Of a DNA stretch of 64,000 nt, positions 42,401 to 50,835 are shown one piece after another. Position 1 is the stretch's first letter. Every line of letters begins with the position of its first letter. The notes beneath the pieces were generated by a model, which saw only the letters and a program-made list of their open reading frames with translations, was not told the DNA's origin and did no database searches. The position numbers were made by a program, and so were the translations under genes. The DNA lies in assembly GCF_003046295.1 (NCBI RefSeq), contig NZ_PZZN01000001.1, positions 62,001 through 126,000 on the forward strand, given 5' to 3'. Origin of the DNA: Sphingomonas aerolata (lineage in GTDB: Bacteria > Pseudomonadota > Alphaproteobacteria > Sphingomonadales > Sphingomonadaceae).

Positions 42401-43745
42401 CGTTGGTCGCGAGGCCGCCAACCGCCGCATTGAGCCCGGTCACGCGACGTGCGCGCGCCTTGATCGGCAGGAGAATGCGGTCGGCATTCACGCGCGCGAG
42501 ACCCTCGGCATAGAGGTTCTCGACGCCCATGTCGCCAAAGGCGATCGTCGCGGCCCGCACCTTGTAGTCGACGGTCGGGGTCGCGAACGCCCCGTCGAGG
42601 ACGACGCGCGCGGTGACATCGCGACCGCGCAGATTGGGCAGGATCGCTCCCGGGGTCAGAAGCTTGGCATCCACCGCGAAATTGGCGAACCGGCTGTTGG
42701 CGAGATCGATCAGGCCACCGGCATCGACCGCAAGCGCATCCGACTTCAGCGTCATGCGCGTGTCGGCCTTGCGGTCGTTCAGCGTCGTGTCGATCGCCAC
42801 GTCGAGCTGCGGCGCGGTCAGGCGCTCGACCGGGCCTTCGAGATAGAGGCCGGGGCGGGTCGCGCCGCGCACCTCGATATGGCCGTTCTTCGCGGTCAGG
42901 CCGAGATTGGCGAGCTCGCCGCCGCCCAGCGTCGCGACCGCACGGCCGCGCCAGGCGGCCCAGCTTCCACGGCCGTCGACCGTCGCGGTCAGCGGCGCCT
43001 TGAGCGACCCCATCGTCGCGACCACACCGCCGACGGGTGCGGTCAGCTTGACGTTGACGTCGAGCTTGTTCTGTTCGGGCACCGCGTCGAGCTTGAGGAT
43101 CAGTCGGTCGCCGCCGGCAATGCCTGGGCCCGTCAGCGCGGCGGCGTTGGTCGTCAGCTGTGCACGCTTGTCGGCGATATGGACCGCGCCGTCGATCTTG
43201 AGGATATGCGTCTGGCCCGTCACCGGCTTACCGATCACGAACCGGTCGATCACCAGCCGGTTCACGTCGATATCGAGATCGGGCAGCAGCGGCGCGTTGG
43301 GATCGGTTGGGGTTGCCTTGAGCACCGGACGCCGTTGCAGCGTGACGAGCGGCGTGGTCAGCGACCGGACATCGACATGGTTGCTGGCAAAGGCGAACGG
43401 GCGCCAGTCGACGCGCAGCTTCGGGCTGGTGAGGAACACGCCGGTCGGGTCCGACACGCGGACGTCGCTGAGCGTCATCGCGCCGTAGATCGATCCGTCG
43501 ATCCGGCCGACCTTGATGTTGAGGCCGGACGCGGTCGTATAGCCACCGATCTGATCCGCGACGAGGCGGCGACCGGGATCGGTGTTGATCCCGAACAGCA
43601 CGATCAGCACGAGGACGATCAGCGCCACGATCAGCATCACGATCCCCTTGAGGATTCGCTGCCAGAGCGGCCGCCGGGCTACGACGCTGTCGTCAGCCTG
43701 ATCGATAGGTCCCTGGTCGGCAGGGGGTGCGCCGTTTTCGGCCAT
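39489..43745 (-). CDS. tamB: TamB-like translocation and assembly module protein (DUF490)
   Basis: This is a 1418-residue AsmA/TamB-type protein. It has one N-terminal signal-anchor (about 33-50, IVMLIVALIVLVLIVLFG), a very long repetitive beta-strand body forming a hydrophobic groove, and the C-terminal DUF490 domain ending in SVKYSKDY. ISFTSTPALPQDEVLSRLLFG-like text (here IAFTSTPALPQDEVLSRLLF) is the conserved C-terminal motif. It spans the periplasm, and with TamA helps outer-membrane protein insertion; relatives also move phospholipids. Its ATG overlaps the tamA stop (ATGA), so the pair is translationally coupled. Confidence 0.94.
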   Translation of the reverse strand: MAENGAPPADQGPIDQADDSVVARRPLWQRILKGIVMLIVALIVLVLIVLFGINTDPGRRLVADQIGGYTTASGLNIKVGRIDGSIYGAMTLSDVRVSDPTGVFLTSPKLRVDWRPFAFASNHVDVRSLTTPLVTLQRRPVLKATPTDPNAPLLPDLDIDVNRLVIDRFVIGKPVTGQTHILKIDGAVHIADKRAQLTTNAAALTGPGIAGGDRLILKLDAVPEQNKLDVNVKLTAPVGGVVATMGSLKAPLTATVDGRGSWAAWRGRAVATLGGGELANLGLTAKNGHIEVRGATRPGLYLEGPVERLTAPQLDVAIDTTLNDRKADTRMTLKSDALAVDAGGLIDLANSRFANFAVDAKLLTPGAILPNLRGRDVTARVVLDGAFATPTVDYKVRAATIAFGDMGVENLYAEGLARVNADRILLPIKARARRVTGLNAAVGGLATNVAIDGDFAISGVNVLSDNLKIRSDKIDATAVVVANMATGRYTGALKGRVNNYRVDGIGIVNLTTDAKLVPGPNGGFGITGRVVAKTAQIFNEGARSFLGGNAIVRSDIGYSPEGIVTFRNLRMNAPQFRVTRGEGRFDPATGAVLVNADAYSTVYGPLSARVTGSATAPVVVLRAPRPGVGVGLVNLQARVVGRNGAYAVVASGGTDYGPFTADVLVTPGTQLAVDVRRAVFAGIVARGRIVQSAAGPFAGALQFAGQGLTGNVRLANQGGYQRADVAARAYGAKIPGMVDFTIGRAIVDASAVLYPKAPEVIADVQIADMRYGEVVLSAARAKVNYVGGKGTAQALATGSSGVPFRLAMNAKLSPENYLVALKGQANGIDFRTANPARIQATQGVYRLSPTRIDFGQGTAAGAARLAGSYGRGLNAQARLDKLDLSVLSALMPNLGIGGTATGSLDFAQANSTAVPTANVRATVSNFTRTGIAAVSDAVDIVFAGTLNADGGTGRALVRRGPTVVGRMVANLRPLGAGASWSERLMAAPLSGGIRYNGPSAVLFSLAALPNQQLSGPIAIAADFSGRVQAPRLNGIVRADSLTYDNEVYGTRLSQMAINARFNNDRLELTQLRARAGNGSVQAQGSVGLAADSGFPIDLRATLDNAQLAKSDALSATTTGSVRFTYGRDGGLLKGDLQIPEARYEIIRQGQAEVAELTGIRRKSEIRPALPTDRPARPAPPSLIKLDLRVRAPNQLFVSGMGLESEWEMDMRITGTSTAPVVTGGLDIVRGTYSFAGKRFEVNRGTIRFRGGALTDPDINIQATTTTNNITVVINVTGTGQRPQIAFTSTPALPQDEVLSRLLFGTNPENLSATEAIQLASALNSLRGSGGGLNPLGKLRSATGFDRLRVLGADEASGRGTSLAAGKYLTDNIYVEIVTDAKGFTSTQLEIALTKALSLLSSAGAQGGTNASVKYSKDY

Positions 43746-45979
43746 CAGAATGCCTGCCCGATCGAGATGTAGAGCGCGACCTTGCCGTCGCCCTCGCGTG
43801 GGTTCAGCGGCGTCGCGACGTCGATGCGCATCGGACCGAAGCTGGTGTAGAAGCGACCGCCGATACCCGCGCCGTAGCGCAGGCTCGACAGGTTCGGCGT
43901 GCTGCTCTCATAGCTGTTGCCCGCGTCGATGAACGGCACGATGCCGAAATCGCCGAACCGGTAGCGCGCCTCGAGCGCGAATTCGTTGAGCGAGCGCCCG
44001 CCGACCGGATCGCCATTGGGATCGAATGGCCCGAGCCGCTGATAGCCATAACCGCGGACCGATCCGCCGCCGCCGCCATAATAGCGCCGCGAGGGCGCCA
44101 GATCGTCGCGCGCGACGCCCTGGATCGTCCCCGCCTTGGCACGGCCGGCGATCACGATGCTGCTCGACACGGGATAGTAGAAGGTCCCCTCGACCATCGC
44201 ACGGACATAGGGTTTGACCGAGCCCTGCACCGATGTTTCGGGGCTGGCGTTGAGCCTCAGGCGGAACCCCTTGGTCGGGTTGAGCAGGCTGTCGGAGCGA
44301 TCGAACAGCAACTGCCCGGGCAGCGCGACGATGCCGTAGGTCCGCCGGACGTTCTCGCCGCGGGCAAAATCATACACGCTCTCATTCGTGCCGACGAGCT
44401 CGCCGCCATAATAATAGGTGATCGGCTTCTGCCAGATCGGCGTCGAATCATAGCTCCAGCGGATGCCGACGCTCGTCGTGAACGCCTCATAGGCGTCGTA
44501 GTTCGAATGATTCGCTCCCGCCGTCAGGCTGAAGGTGCGGTCGCGACGCCCGGCATTGGCGCGGCGGAACGTGCCCGCAAGCCCCTGTTCCTGCGTCCCT
44601 GCAATCACCGACGCGAGCAGACCACCCTCATAGGGGAACAGGTTGCGATGCTGCCAGGTCCCCTCGGCGCGGAAGCCCTGCCCGGTCGAGAAGCCGACAT
44701 TGCCGCCCAGCGTACGCGCGGGGCCCTTTTCCTGCCGCACCAGCAGGTCGACCTGCTCGGTGCCGTCGGGGTTGGTCCGACCGGTCCGCTGCGGCACCAC
44801 CGAGACGCTCTGGAACAGGCTCGTCGCGACCAGCGCGTCGCGCAGGTCGTCTGTCATCCGGTTGTCGTATAGCTGCCCCGCCTCGAACCGCGGAAAGACG
44901 TTCAGATGCTCGATGTCGAACACCGCGTCTCCTTCGGTGCGCAACTGCCCGAACGAGGCGCGTGGCCCCGTATCGACGGGCAGCGTATAGGCACCGGTCG
45001 GGGCCTGCGCCTCGTCGTCGAGCAGGATGTCGCGCTCGCCCACCTTGACGAAGGGATAGCCCATCTGCGGCAGCATCAGCGAGACATTGGCCTCCGCCCC
45101 CTGGATCCGGTCCGCCTGGATCGAATCGCCGACCTTCAGCGGCAACTGGCTGCGCACCAGATCCGGCGGAATGGTCTGCGCGGTCTTCACGTCGATCGAG
45201 CCGAGCGTGTAGAGCCGCCCCGGCTGTGCGCTGACGATCGCCTTCAGCCGGCCGGGCTTTTCGGGAACTGCCTCGATCGTGGAAATCGCGGTCGCATCAT
45301 AATAGCCGAGCGACTTCAGCAGCCGGACGACCAGCGCCTCGTCTTCCTTCGCGCGCGCCGAAACCTGCGTCGTGTTGGCCGCCTTGCCGCCACCCTTCAG
45401 CGCCGACAGGGCCTTGTAGCGCGCCTCGAGCCCGTCGCCCGCATCGGCCAGACCCTTGATTTCCGCATCATAGCGGATCTCGGGCGCATCCTTGTCCTTG
45501 ATGTCCGCAGCGGTCGCCAGCGGTGCCGTGTCGTAGCTCGCGAGCGCGGGAAGCGGCACGACCAGCTGCGGATCTTCGGGACCGATGGGGGGCAATACGG
45601 CGCCCGTCGCGGTTGTCGCGGAGGTCACATCCGTCGCGGGTGTCACGGGCGCGGTTTCGCTCGCCATCGGTTCGAGCGGTGCGTTGATGTCGTTCGAAAG
45701 CGGCGGCAGCGCCTGGTTGAATTCCGCGTCGGGAACGATCGGGGCGTTGCCCTTGGGATCGGCGACGCCGGTGTCGGCTCGCTGCTCGGCGGTGGGTGCG
45801 TCGGGTCCCTTTGCGGGCGCGGTACCGGGCTTTGCCAGCTGGGCTTCGCCGGGAGCAGCCACACTCGCCGCCAGAGCGATCGCGAGCCAATAGTGCCGTC
45901 TTGTCGAACTCGTCACAGGAAACACGATCCCCTTTCGAAGGGCGACCGCGTTCGATTCATCCCCGTTAATCCCTCGCAA
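43745..45979 (-). CDS. tamA: TamA-like outer-membrane assembly factor (BamA/Omp85 family)
   Basis: This is a 744-residue Omp85 protein. After the signal peptide (HYWLAIALAASVAAPGEA, residues about 29-46) comes an Ala/Pro/Thr-rich stretch to about 150, then POTRA domains (IVSAQPGRLYTLGSIDVKTA and the following repeats), then the 16-strand barrel with YYGGGGGSVRGYGYQRLGP, containing the conserved VRGY motif of lid loop 6. It ends in aromatic GQAF, the outer-membrane signal. The start is uncertain: GTG codons at 45925 or 45916 would remove a polar N-terminal extension. It partners with tamB downstream. Confidence 0.92.
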   Translation of the reverse strand: MRGINGDESNAVALRKGIVFPVTSSTRRHYWLAIALAASVAAPGEAQLAKPGTAPAKGPDAPTAEQRADTGVADPKGNAPIVPDAEFNQALPPLSNDINAPLEPMASETAPVTPATDVTSATTATGAVLPPIGPEDPQLVVPLPALASYDTAPLATAADIKDKDAPEIRYDAEIKGLADAGDGLEARYKALSALKGGGKAANTTQVSARAKEDEALVVRLLKSLGYYDATAISTIEAVPEKPGRLKAIVSAQPGRLYTLGSIDVKTAQTIPPDLVRSQLPLKVGDSIQADRIQGAEANVSLMLPQMGYPFVKVGERDILLDDEAQAPTGAYTLPVDTGPRASFGQLRTEGDAVFDIEHLNVFPRFEAGQLYDNRMTDDLRDALVATSLFQSVSVVPQRTGRTNPDGTEQVDLLVRQEKGPARTLGGNVGFSTGQGFRAEGTWQHRNLFPYEGGLLASVIAGTQEQGLAGTFRRANAGRRDRTFSLTAGANHSNYDAYEAFTTSVGIRWSYDSTPIWQKPITYYYGGELVGTNESVYDFARGENVRRTYGIVALPGQLLFDRSDSLLNPTKGFRLRLNASPETSVQGSVKPYVRAMVEGTFYYPVSSSIVIAGRAKAGTIQGVARDDLAPSRRYYGGGGGSVRGYGYQRLGPFDPNGDPVGGRSLNEFALEARYRFGDFGIVPFIDAGNSYESSTPNLSSLRYGAGIGGRFYTSFGPMRIDVATPLNPREGDGKVALYISIGQAF

Positions 45980-46016
45980 CGCACGAAACTTGGGTTGGTT
46001 TCCGTCATCCGGCGAT

Positions 46017-46460
46017 TCACACGCAGCCGATCATGCCGGCCACCGGAAGGACGATGGTGTCGCGGCCCGGCCGCTCAAGCCGTAGCGTCGCATTGGGTAC
46101 CATCGCGCCTGACGCCAGATCCTCGCGCGTGACGATCGTCATGTCGAGCGCGACGGTCAGGTCGCCACCGCGATAGGTCGTCACCCCGGCAAAGCCGTAG
46201 CCACCCGGCCCGGCCTCGTCGACTCGCGCATAATCGACCGGCTTGCCGTCAACTGCGAGACGCAGCCGAGCCGAGTCGGCGGTCGCCATCGCCACCAGCG
46301 CGCGGTCGCCCGTCGACCAGAGATACGCCGCGCATCCCCGTGCGGGCATCGCCTGCTTGCCGATCGGACCGAGCGTCGCGGGAGCCTTGGTGGTGTCGCC
46401 GGGCACCGTCTTGGCGGGCGTGGCGGCCTGCACGGCCGCGGCGATAAGCAATAGCATCAT
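46017..46460 (-). CDS. small exported protein, function unknown
   Basis: This is a 147-residue protein. The ATG at 46460 overlaps the prepilin-peptidase stop by 4 bp (ATGA) and begins a signal peptide, MMLLLIAAAVQAATPA. The mature part is beta-rich and has only two cysteines, in PARGCAAYLWSTGD and at the very end (GMIGCV), which could form a disulfide. I recognise no family. Translational coupling to the peptidase suggests a shared job, possibly an envelope component, but it has no prepilin cleavage motif. Confidence 0.7.
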   Translation of the reverse strand: MMLLLIAAAVQAATPAKTVPGDTTKAPATLGPIGKQAMPARGCAAYLWSTGDRALVAMATADSARLRLAVDGKPVDYARVDEAGPGGYGFAGVTTYRGGDLTVALDMTIVTREDLASGAMVPNATLRLERPGRDTIVLPVAGMIGCV

Positions 46461-47230
46461 CCGCCCGACGCTATCATGAAGAGCCAGGCCGGATAAGCCG
46501 CGATCGCCAGCAATGCGCCGAACGGCATCGCGGTCTGCCCGGTGACGGGTTTGCCGCCGACGCGCATCGTCAGCACCGCGCCGAGCCCGACCATGCTGGC
46601 GATCAGTAACACGGCGGGCAGCATCTGCCACCCGAGCCACAGGCCGATCGCGCCGAACAGCTTGGGATCGCCGCCGCCCATCCCGTCATGTCCGCGGATC
46701 CGGCGATAGCCTGCCGCGATCGCCCAGAGCAGGGCGAACCCCGCGACCCCGCCGATCATCCGGTCGAGTCCCCCGGGCGCCAGTCCGGCGAAGCCGCCCG
46801 CCGCACCGCCGAGCGCGAGCAAGAGGGTCAGACGGTCGGGCAGCCAGAAGGCGACGAGGTCGAGCGCGGCAAGCGCCAGCAACATCCAGCCGAAGGCGGC
46901 GCCCCACAAGGCGGCCTGCCCCGGCGCGACGAGCCCTGCGGCGATACCGATCGCCAGCCCGCACGCCTCGATCCGCCAGTGCAACGGATCGATCTGCGCA
47001 CCGCAAGACCGACACCGGCCGCGCAGCAGCAGTGCACTGACCAGCGGGACGAGATCGAGCGCGGTCAGCGTCCGCCCGCACGCATCGCACGCCGACCGCC
47101 CGCGAACGACCGACCGGTCCTGCGGCCAGCGAATCACGAGCGCGGCGATGAAGCTGCCGACGATCGCCCCGAGCACGCCCAGCGCCGCCGCGGCGATCAT
47201 CGGGCTCGGCACGGGCATGGCGTCGATCAT
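46457..47230 (-). CDS. prepilin peptidase (A24 family)
   Basis: This 257-residue inner-membrane aspartic protease cleaves type IV prepilin-like leaders and N-methylates the new N-terminus. The N-terminal cytoplasmic zinc tetrad is CDAC ... CRSC (CDACGRTLTALDLVPL, GRCRSCGAQIDPLHW). The two catalytic aspartates are in ALDLVAFWLPD and in GMGGGDPKLFG (GxGD motif). About eight membrane helices are visible. No pilus or type II secretion gene is near, so substrates must be encoded elsewhere. Confidence 0.92.
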   Translation of the reverse strand: MIDAMPVPSPMIAAAALGVLGAIVGSFIAALVIRWPQDRSVVRGRSACDACGRTLTALDLVPLVSALLLRGRCRSCGAQIDPLHWRIEACGLAIGIAAGLVAPGQAALWGAAFGWMLLALAALDLVAFWLPDRLTLLLALGGAAGGFAGLAPGGLDRMIGGVAGFALLWAIAAGYRRIRGHDGMGGGDPKLFGAIGLWLGWQMLPAVLLIASMVGLGAVLTMRVGGKPVTGQTAMPFGALLAIAAYPAWLFMIASGG

Positions 47231-47305
47231 CCGCCGCGCGTGCCGGGCACGTCCCGCGCCGTCAAGCCGATGCGCGCGCCCCGATCCCGGCGAGCGCTGC
47301 CGCCG

Positions 47306-47773
47306 TCAGAGATCCAGCGTGTAATATCGGCTGAACCGCGAGGGCGGATAGGACCCGAACCGCTTACAGCGGACAAAGCCTGCGCGTTCGTACAGCGCGC
47401 GCGCCGCGGCATAGGCGGCGTTGCTCCCGGTCTCGAGGCTGATCCGGGTCGCGCCCATGTCTCTGGCATGGCGGGTCGCATGATCGAGCAGCGCCGCGCC
47501 GACGCCGCGGCGTACATGGTCGGGATGCGTCCGCATCGATTTCAGCTCGCAATGCCCCGCGTCGAGCGGCTTCACCGCGACGATCCCGAGCAGCGTCGAC
47601 TCGCCCCCCGCCCCGTCCCAGGCAGACCACACCACCACCGACGGATCTCGCAGCCCGGCGAGGTCGAGGGCAAAGACACAGGCCGGCGGTGAGTTGGCGT
47701 GCGCGGCGCGCTGGTGCAGCGCGACCAGATCGACGACCGCGTCGCGCGTCAGATCGTCGCGCTCTATCCGCAT
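47306..47773 (-). CDS. GNAT family N-acetyltransferase
   Basis: This is a 155-residue acetyltransferase with MRIERDDLTRDAVVDLVALH at the start, LKSMRTHPDHVRRGVGAALL (the acetyl-CoA loop, Arg/Gly-x-Gly at about 88-92) and LETGSNAAYAAARALYERAGF (motif B). The length and 'LE-G...A...LYE-x-AGF' pattern resemble the YsnE/PsiE-like small GNATs. The start at 47773 is the only reasonable one. The SH3-domain gene lies 32 bp upstream on the same strand, so they may be cotranscribed. Confidence 0.88.
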   Translation of the reverse strand: MRIERDDLTRDAVVDLVALHQRAAHANSPPACVFALDLAGLRDPSVVVWSAWDGAGGESTLLGIVAVKPLDAGHCELKSMRTHPDHVRRGVGAALLDHATRHARDMGATRISLETGSNAAYAAARALYERAGFVRCKRFGSYPPSRFSRYYTLDL

Positions 47774-47805
47774 GACGCGATCCGGGTGCGACGGCGCGTC
47801 ATCGC

Positions 47806-48297
47806 TCAGGGCAGCGCTTCGTCCGCATCGATTCCCCACAGCGCGTCGACGCGCACGAAACCGGCCTGTCCCTTGATGTCCATTTTGCACCAGCCATTGC
47901 CGCACTGGCTCAGCCGACCGACCACGCCGGGGGCCGCGCGCCATTGCAGGCGTCCGCTCTCGCTCGGGCGGTCGAGGATCGCGATCGGGGTCGTGCCGCG
48001 TACGATCGCGGTGCGCGTGCTGCTCATCAGATTGGCCTGCATCCAGCCTTCGGTACCGTCCGGATCGGCGATCTTGCGCCATTCCTTGTGGATCGCGATC
48101 ACGCGCACGGGCAGGTCGGCACGTTGATACAGCCAGCTGGCGGGATAGGCGCGGGCCGGCCCGGTCCGCAACCGCGCGCGCCCCGCCGAGATCGAGGCAT
48201 AATAGGGAAGCTTGCGCACCGGATCCGCGGCGGCGGCAGGCTCGGCGCCCAGCGCCGCCGTGACGAGGGCGGCGAGCCCGAAGGCGAGAATGCGCAT
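47806..48297 (-). CDS. exported SH3-like domain protein
   Basis: This 163-residue periplasmic protein has a signal peptide (MRILAFGLAALVTAALG, cleavage after AAAA) and then two bacterial SH3-like modules. The first has YASISAGRARLRTGPARAYPA and VRVIAIHKEWRKIADPDGTEGWM. The second has LQWRAAPGVVGRLSQCGNGWCKMDI. In this family (SH3_4/DUF1058 type) such modules bind peptidoglycan or cell-wall peptides. The start at 48297 gives the signal peptide directly. Confidence 0.87.
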   Translation of the reverse strand: MRILAFGLAALVTAALGAEPAAAADPVRKLPYYASISAGRARLRTGPARAYPASWLYQRADLPVRVIAIHKEWRKIADPDGTEGWMQANLMSSTRTAIVRGTTPIAILDRPSESGRLQWRAAPGVVGRLSQCGNGWCKMDIKGQAGFVRVDALWGIDADEALP

Positions 48298-48459
48298 GCT
48301 GATGTCCTGTTGCCGACGCGGTTCGTGTCCGGCCAAGCTCTATCGCCACCGCGGCGGCGGTTTCAACTGCTAAGCGTGCCCGCCGCCGTTCCACGGATGA
48401 CAGCGCGGTTTTGCCGCTCCATCGTTGACGCCGTGGATGACGTTCGCCAAGCCAGAGTC

Positions 48460-49482
48460 ATGCCCGATCCACGCCCCGATAGCTGGCCCGACACCCGGCG
48501 CTGCCCCAACCCCAAGGTGGTCGTCACGCGTGAACTCGCCGATGCGGTCATGGACCGTATGGCGGCGCTGTTCGACACGACCAACAACCACGGCGATGCC
48601 AAGCTCAGCCGCGACCAGCTGGCCGCCGCGATGGCCGATTGCGATGTGCTGGTCCCGACCGTGACCGACGATATCGACGCCGCGCTGATCGCCGGCGCGG
48701 GTGATCGCCTTCGCCTGATCGCCAATTATGGCGCGGGCGTGAACCATATCGACCTGAAGGCGGCGCGGGCGCGCGGGATCATCGTCACCAACACGCCGGG
48801 GGTGCTGACCGAAGACACTGCGGACATGACGATGGCGCTGATCCTGTCGGTGCCGCGGCGGCTGGCGGAGGGCGAGAAGCTCGTCCGTTCGGGCGCATGG
48901 ACCGGCTGGAGCCCCGGCGGGATGCTCGGCCACCGGATCGGTGGCAAGGCACTCGGCATCGTCGGGATGGGCCGGATCGGACAGGCGGTCGCGCGCCGCG
49001 CTGCCGCGTTCGGCCTCTCGATCCACTATCACAATCGCCGCCGCCTCCCCGTCGCGCTTGAACAGGCGCTCGGGGCGACGTGGCACGCCTCGCTCGACGA
49101 GCTGCTCGGCGCGGTCGACATCGTGACGATCCACACCCCGCTCAACGCCGACAGCCGCGACATGATCGACGCGCGCCGGATCGCGCTGATGCGCCCGCAC
49201 GTCTTCCTCATCAACGCCTCGCGCGGCGGCGTGGTCGACGAGACCGCGCTGGTCGACGCGCTCGAGGCAGGGCGGCTCGCCGGCGCCGGGCTCGACGTCT
49301 GGCGCCACGAGCCGCAGATCGATCCGCGACTGCTCGCGCTCGATAACGTCGTGATGCTCCCGCACATGGGATCGGCGACGTTCGAGGGGCGGATCGCGAC
49401 AGGTGAGAAGGTGATCCAGAACATCCGGATGTGGGCCGATGGCCACCGTCCGCCCGATCAGGTGCTCGAAGGCTGGGCCTGA
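48460..49482 (+). CDS. D-2-hydroxyacid dehydrogenase (glyoxylate/hydroxypyruvate reductase type)
   Basis: This is a 340-residue NAD(P)-dependent enzyme. ANYGAGVNHIDLKAARARGI is the substrate-side motif, ALGIVGMGRIGQAVARRAAAF the dinucleotide fold, and NASRGGVVDETALVDAL carries the catalytic Arg. The Glu follows, and LPHMGSATFEGR has the catalytic His. This combination is typical of glyoxylate/hydroxypyruvate reductases. The start at 48460 (MPDPRPDSW) is the first plausible one after the SH3-gene promoter region. It stands alone. Confidence 0.92.
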   Translation: MPDPRPDSWPDTRRCPNPKVVVTRELADAVMDRMAALFDTTNNHGDAKLSRDQLAAAMADCDVLVPTVTDDIDAALIAGAGDRLRLIANYGAGVNHIDLKAARARGIIVTNTPGVLTEDTADMTMALILSVPRRLAEGEKLVRSGAWTGWSPGGMLGHRIGGKALGIVGMGRIGQAVARRAAAFGLSIHYHNRRRLPVALEQALGATWHASLDELLGAVDIVTIHTPLNADSRDMIDARRIALMRPHVFLINASRGGVVDETALVDALEAGRLAGAGLDVWRHEPQIDPRLLALDNVVMLPHMGSATFEGRIATGEKVIQNIRMWADGHRPPDQVLEGWA

Positions 49483-49573
49483 CGGCCGCTCCCAAGTGCC
49501 CGCACCCGTGCCCGGAACCGATTCCGCAGTGCGGCATTTGTTGGATACCCCCGGAGAGAAAGAGGAGTATCCC

Positions 49574-49765
49574 ATGAAGAAGATTGCTGTTTCCGCGCTG
49601 CTGATCGCGTCCGCCGTGTCGATGAGCGCGTGTTCGACGCTCAAGGGCGCAGGCATTGGTGCAGCCGGCGGTGCGGGTGTCGCCGCGGCGACGGGCGGTA
49701 GCGTCGAAAAGGGCGCAGCGGTCGGTGGTGCCGGCGGCGCGGTGGTCGGCACGGTCGCCGACTGA
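49574..49765 (+). CDS. glycine-zipper lipoprotein (entericidin-like size)
   Basis: This is a 63-residue protein with ribosome-binding sequence AGAGGAG 7 bases upstream. A lipoprotein signal (MKKIAVSALLIASAVSMSAC, lipobox cysteine at 20) is followed by a glycine-zipper segment (GAGIGAAGGAGVAAATGG and GAAVGGAGGAVVGTVAD). Such small lipoproteins insert in the outer membrane and are often general-stress induced. Confidence 0.85.
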   Translation: MKKIAVSALLIASAVSMSACSTLKGAGIGAAGGAGVAAATGGSVEKGAAVGGAGGAVVGTVAD

Positions 49766-49810
49766 AACGTCTGGCGCGCGGGCCTGAAGGTCCGCGCGTC
49801 GCCCCTCAAG

Positions 49811-50059
49811 TCACCGTGCGCGGATCCAGCCGGTCCGCTGAACGGTGCCCGTCAGGACCTTCGACCCGAACGCCTTGGCGACGGTCGCGGCATCCGCAAT
49901 GTTCATCAGGACGATCCGTGTTCCGCCCGACGGCAGCGATTCGATCGCGCTGATTTCGGCCTTGTGCTTGGCGCACATCGCGACGGCCTGAGCCTCGGTG
50001 ACGCGTACGTTCATCGCACGCGAAATGGGCGCAACATCGGCGCTGGGCGTGGTGGTCAT
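49811..50059 (-). CDS. 82-residue conserved-looking protein, function unknown
   Basis: MTTTPSADVAPISRAMNVRV starts an 82-residue soluble protein with a helix-turn-strand pattern (TEAQAVAMCAKHKAEISAIE, then TRIVLMNIADAATVAKAFG) and a final TGTVQRTGWIRAR. Codon use is normal for the genome and the fold looks like a small alpha/beta domain. I do not recognise the family. It lies between the lipoprotein gene (convergent) and the LysE exporter. Confidence 0.6.
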   Translation of the reverse strand: MTTTPSADVAPISRAMNVRVTEAQAVAMCAKHKAEISAIESLPSGGTRIVLMNIADAATVAKAFGSKVLTGTVQRTGWIRAR

Positions 50060-50181
50060 CTGATAATCCCGGCAGGGAGCGGGAGCGCGATACGTCTCTC
50101 AGTCGTGGCTTGCCCGAATGAAGCGCCGCAATGCGCCCGGTATGCGCGCTATCCCGCCGATCGGCAACCTCGGCCGCCGTG

Positions 50182-50808
50182 TCAGACGCGCGTTCCGAGC
50201 AGTGCGAGACCAAAGCCGACGAACACCGCCCCCGTCGCGCGGTCGAAGGCACGCCGCAATGCCGGTCGCGTCAGATGCCGCGCGAGCCTGCGCCCGCTCA
50301 TCGCATAGACCGCATACCAGAGGCTTTCGACCACTGCGAAGGTGACGACGAGGATCGCGAACTGCGGCCCCTGCGGCGCGGCGCGGTTGACGAACTGCGG
50401 CAGGAAGGCGGCGGCGAACAGCAGCAGCTTGGGATTGCTGATGCCGATCACGAACCCGCCGCGGAACAGCCGTGCGGCCGACATCGTGAGCGGCAACGTG
50501 TCGGCGCCGAGATCGACCGGCCCGCCCGCACCGCGCCACGCCTTGATCCCCAGCACGATCAGATAGGCGACGCCGGCATAACGCAGCGCATCAAACACGC
50601 GCGGCCAGGCGGTCAGCAAAGCCGCGACCCCCGCCGCCGATGCCGCGAGGACGAGAACCAGCGCGGTCAGGCACCCCGCCATAGCCGCCAGGCTGCGCCG
50701 CGCGCCGAAGGTCATGCTGCGCGTCATGACGTGCAGCATGTTCGGCCCCGGCGTGCCGCACAACAGGATCACTGCGACCAGGAACACCGTCCACGCATGC
50801 AGCGTCAT
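50182..50808 (-). CDS. LysE/RhtB family amino-acid exporter
   Basis: This is a 208-residue, six-helix inner-membrane exporter. The N-terminal motif LLCGTPGPNMLHVMTRSMTFGARRSL is the LysE/RhtB signature 'PGP...G'. IGISNPKLLLFAAAFLPQFV is the second signature (NPK..LFF..FLPQF). Members export lysine, homoserine, threonine or other amino acids. No regulator or biosynthetic gene beside it points to the substrate. Confidence 0.92.
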   Translation of the reverse strand: MTLHAWTVFLVAVILLCGTPGPNMLHVMTRSMTFGARRSLAAMAGCLTALVLVLAASAAGVAALLTAWPRVFDALRYAGVAYLIVLGIKAWRGAGGPVDLGADTLPLTMSAARLFRGGFVIGISNPKLLLFAAAFLPQFVNRAAPQGPQFAILVVTFAVVESLWYAVYAMSGRRLARHLTRPALRRAFDRATGAVFVGFGLALLGTRV

Positions 50809-50835
50809 GCCTTTGCCCCCCCTACCCTGACCGAC

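Noticed and set aside
49514..49542. GGAAC ... TGTT pattern upstream of the glycine-zipper lipoprotein as an EcfG stress promoter
   Set aside because: The GGAAC element is perfect, but the spacer is 20 nt instead of the 16-17 expected, and the -10 is only partial.
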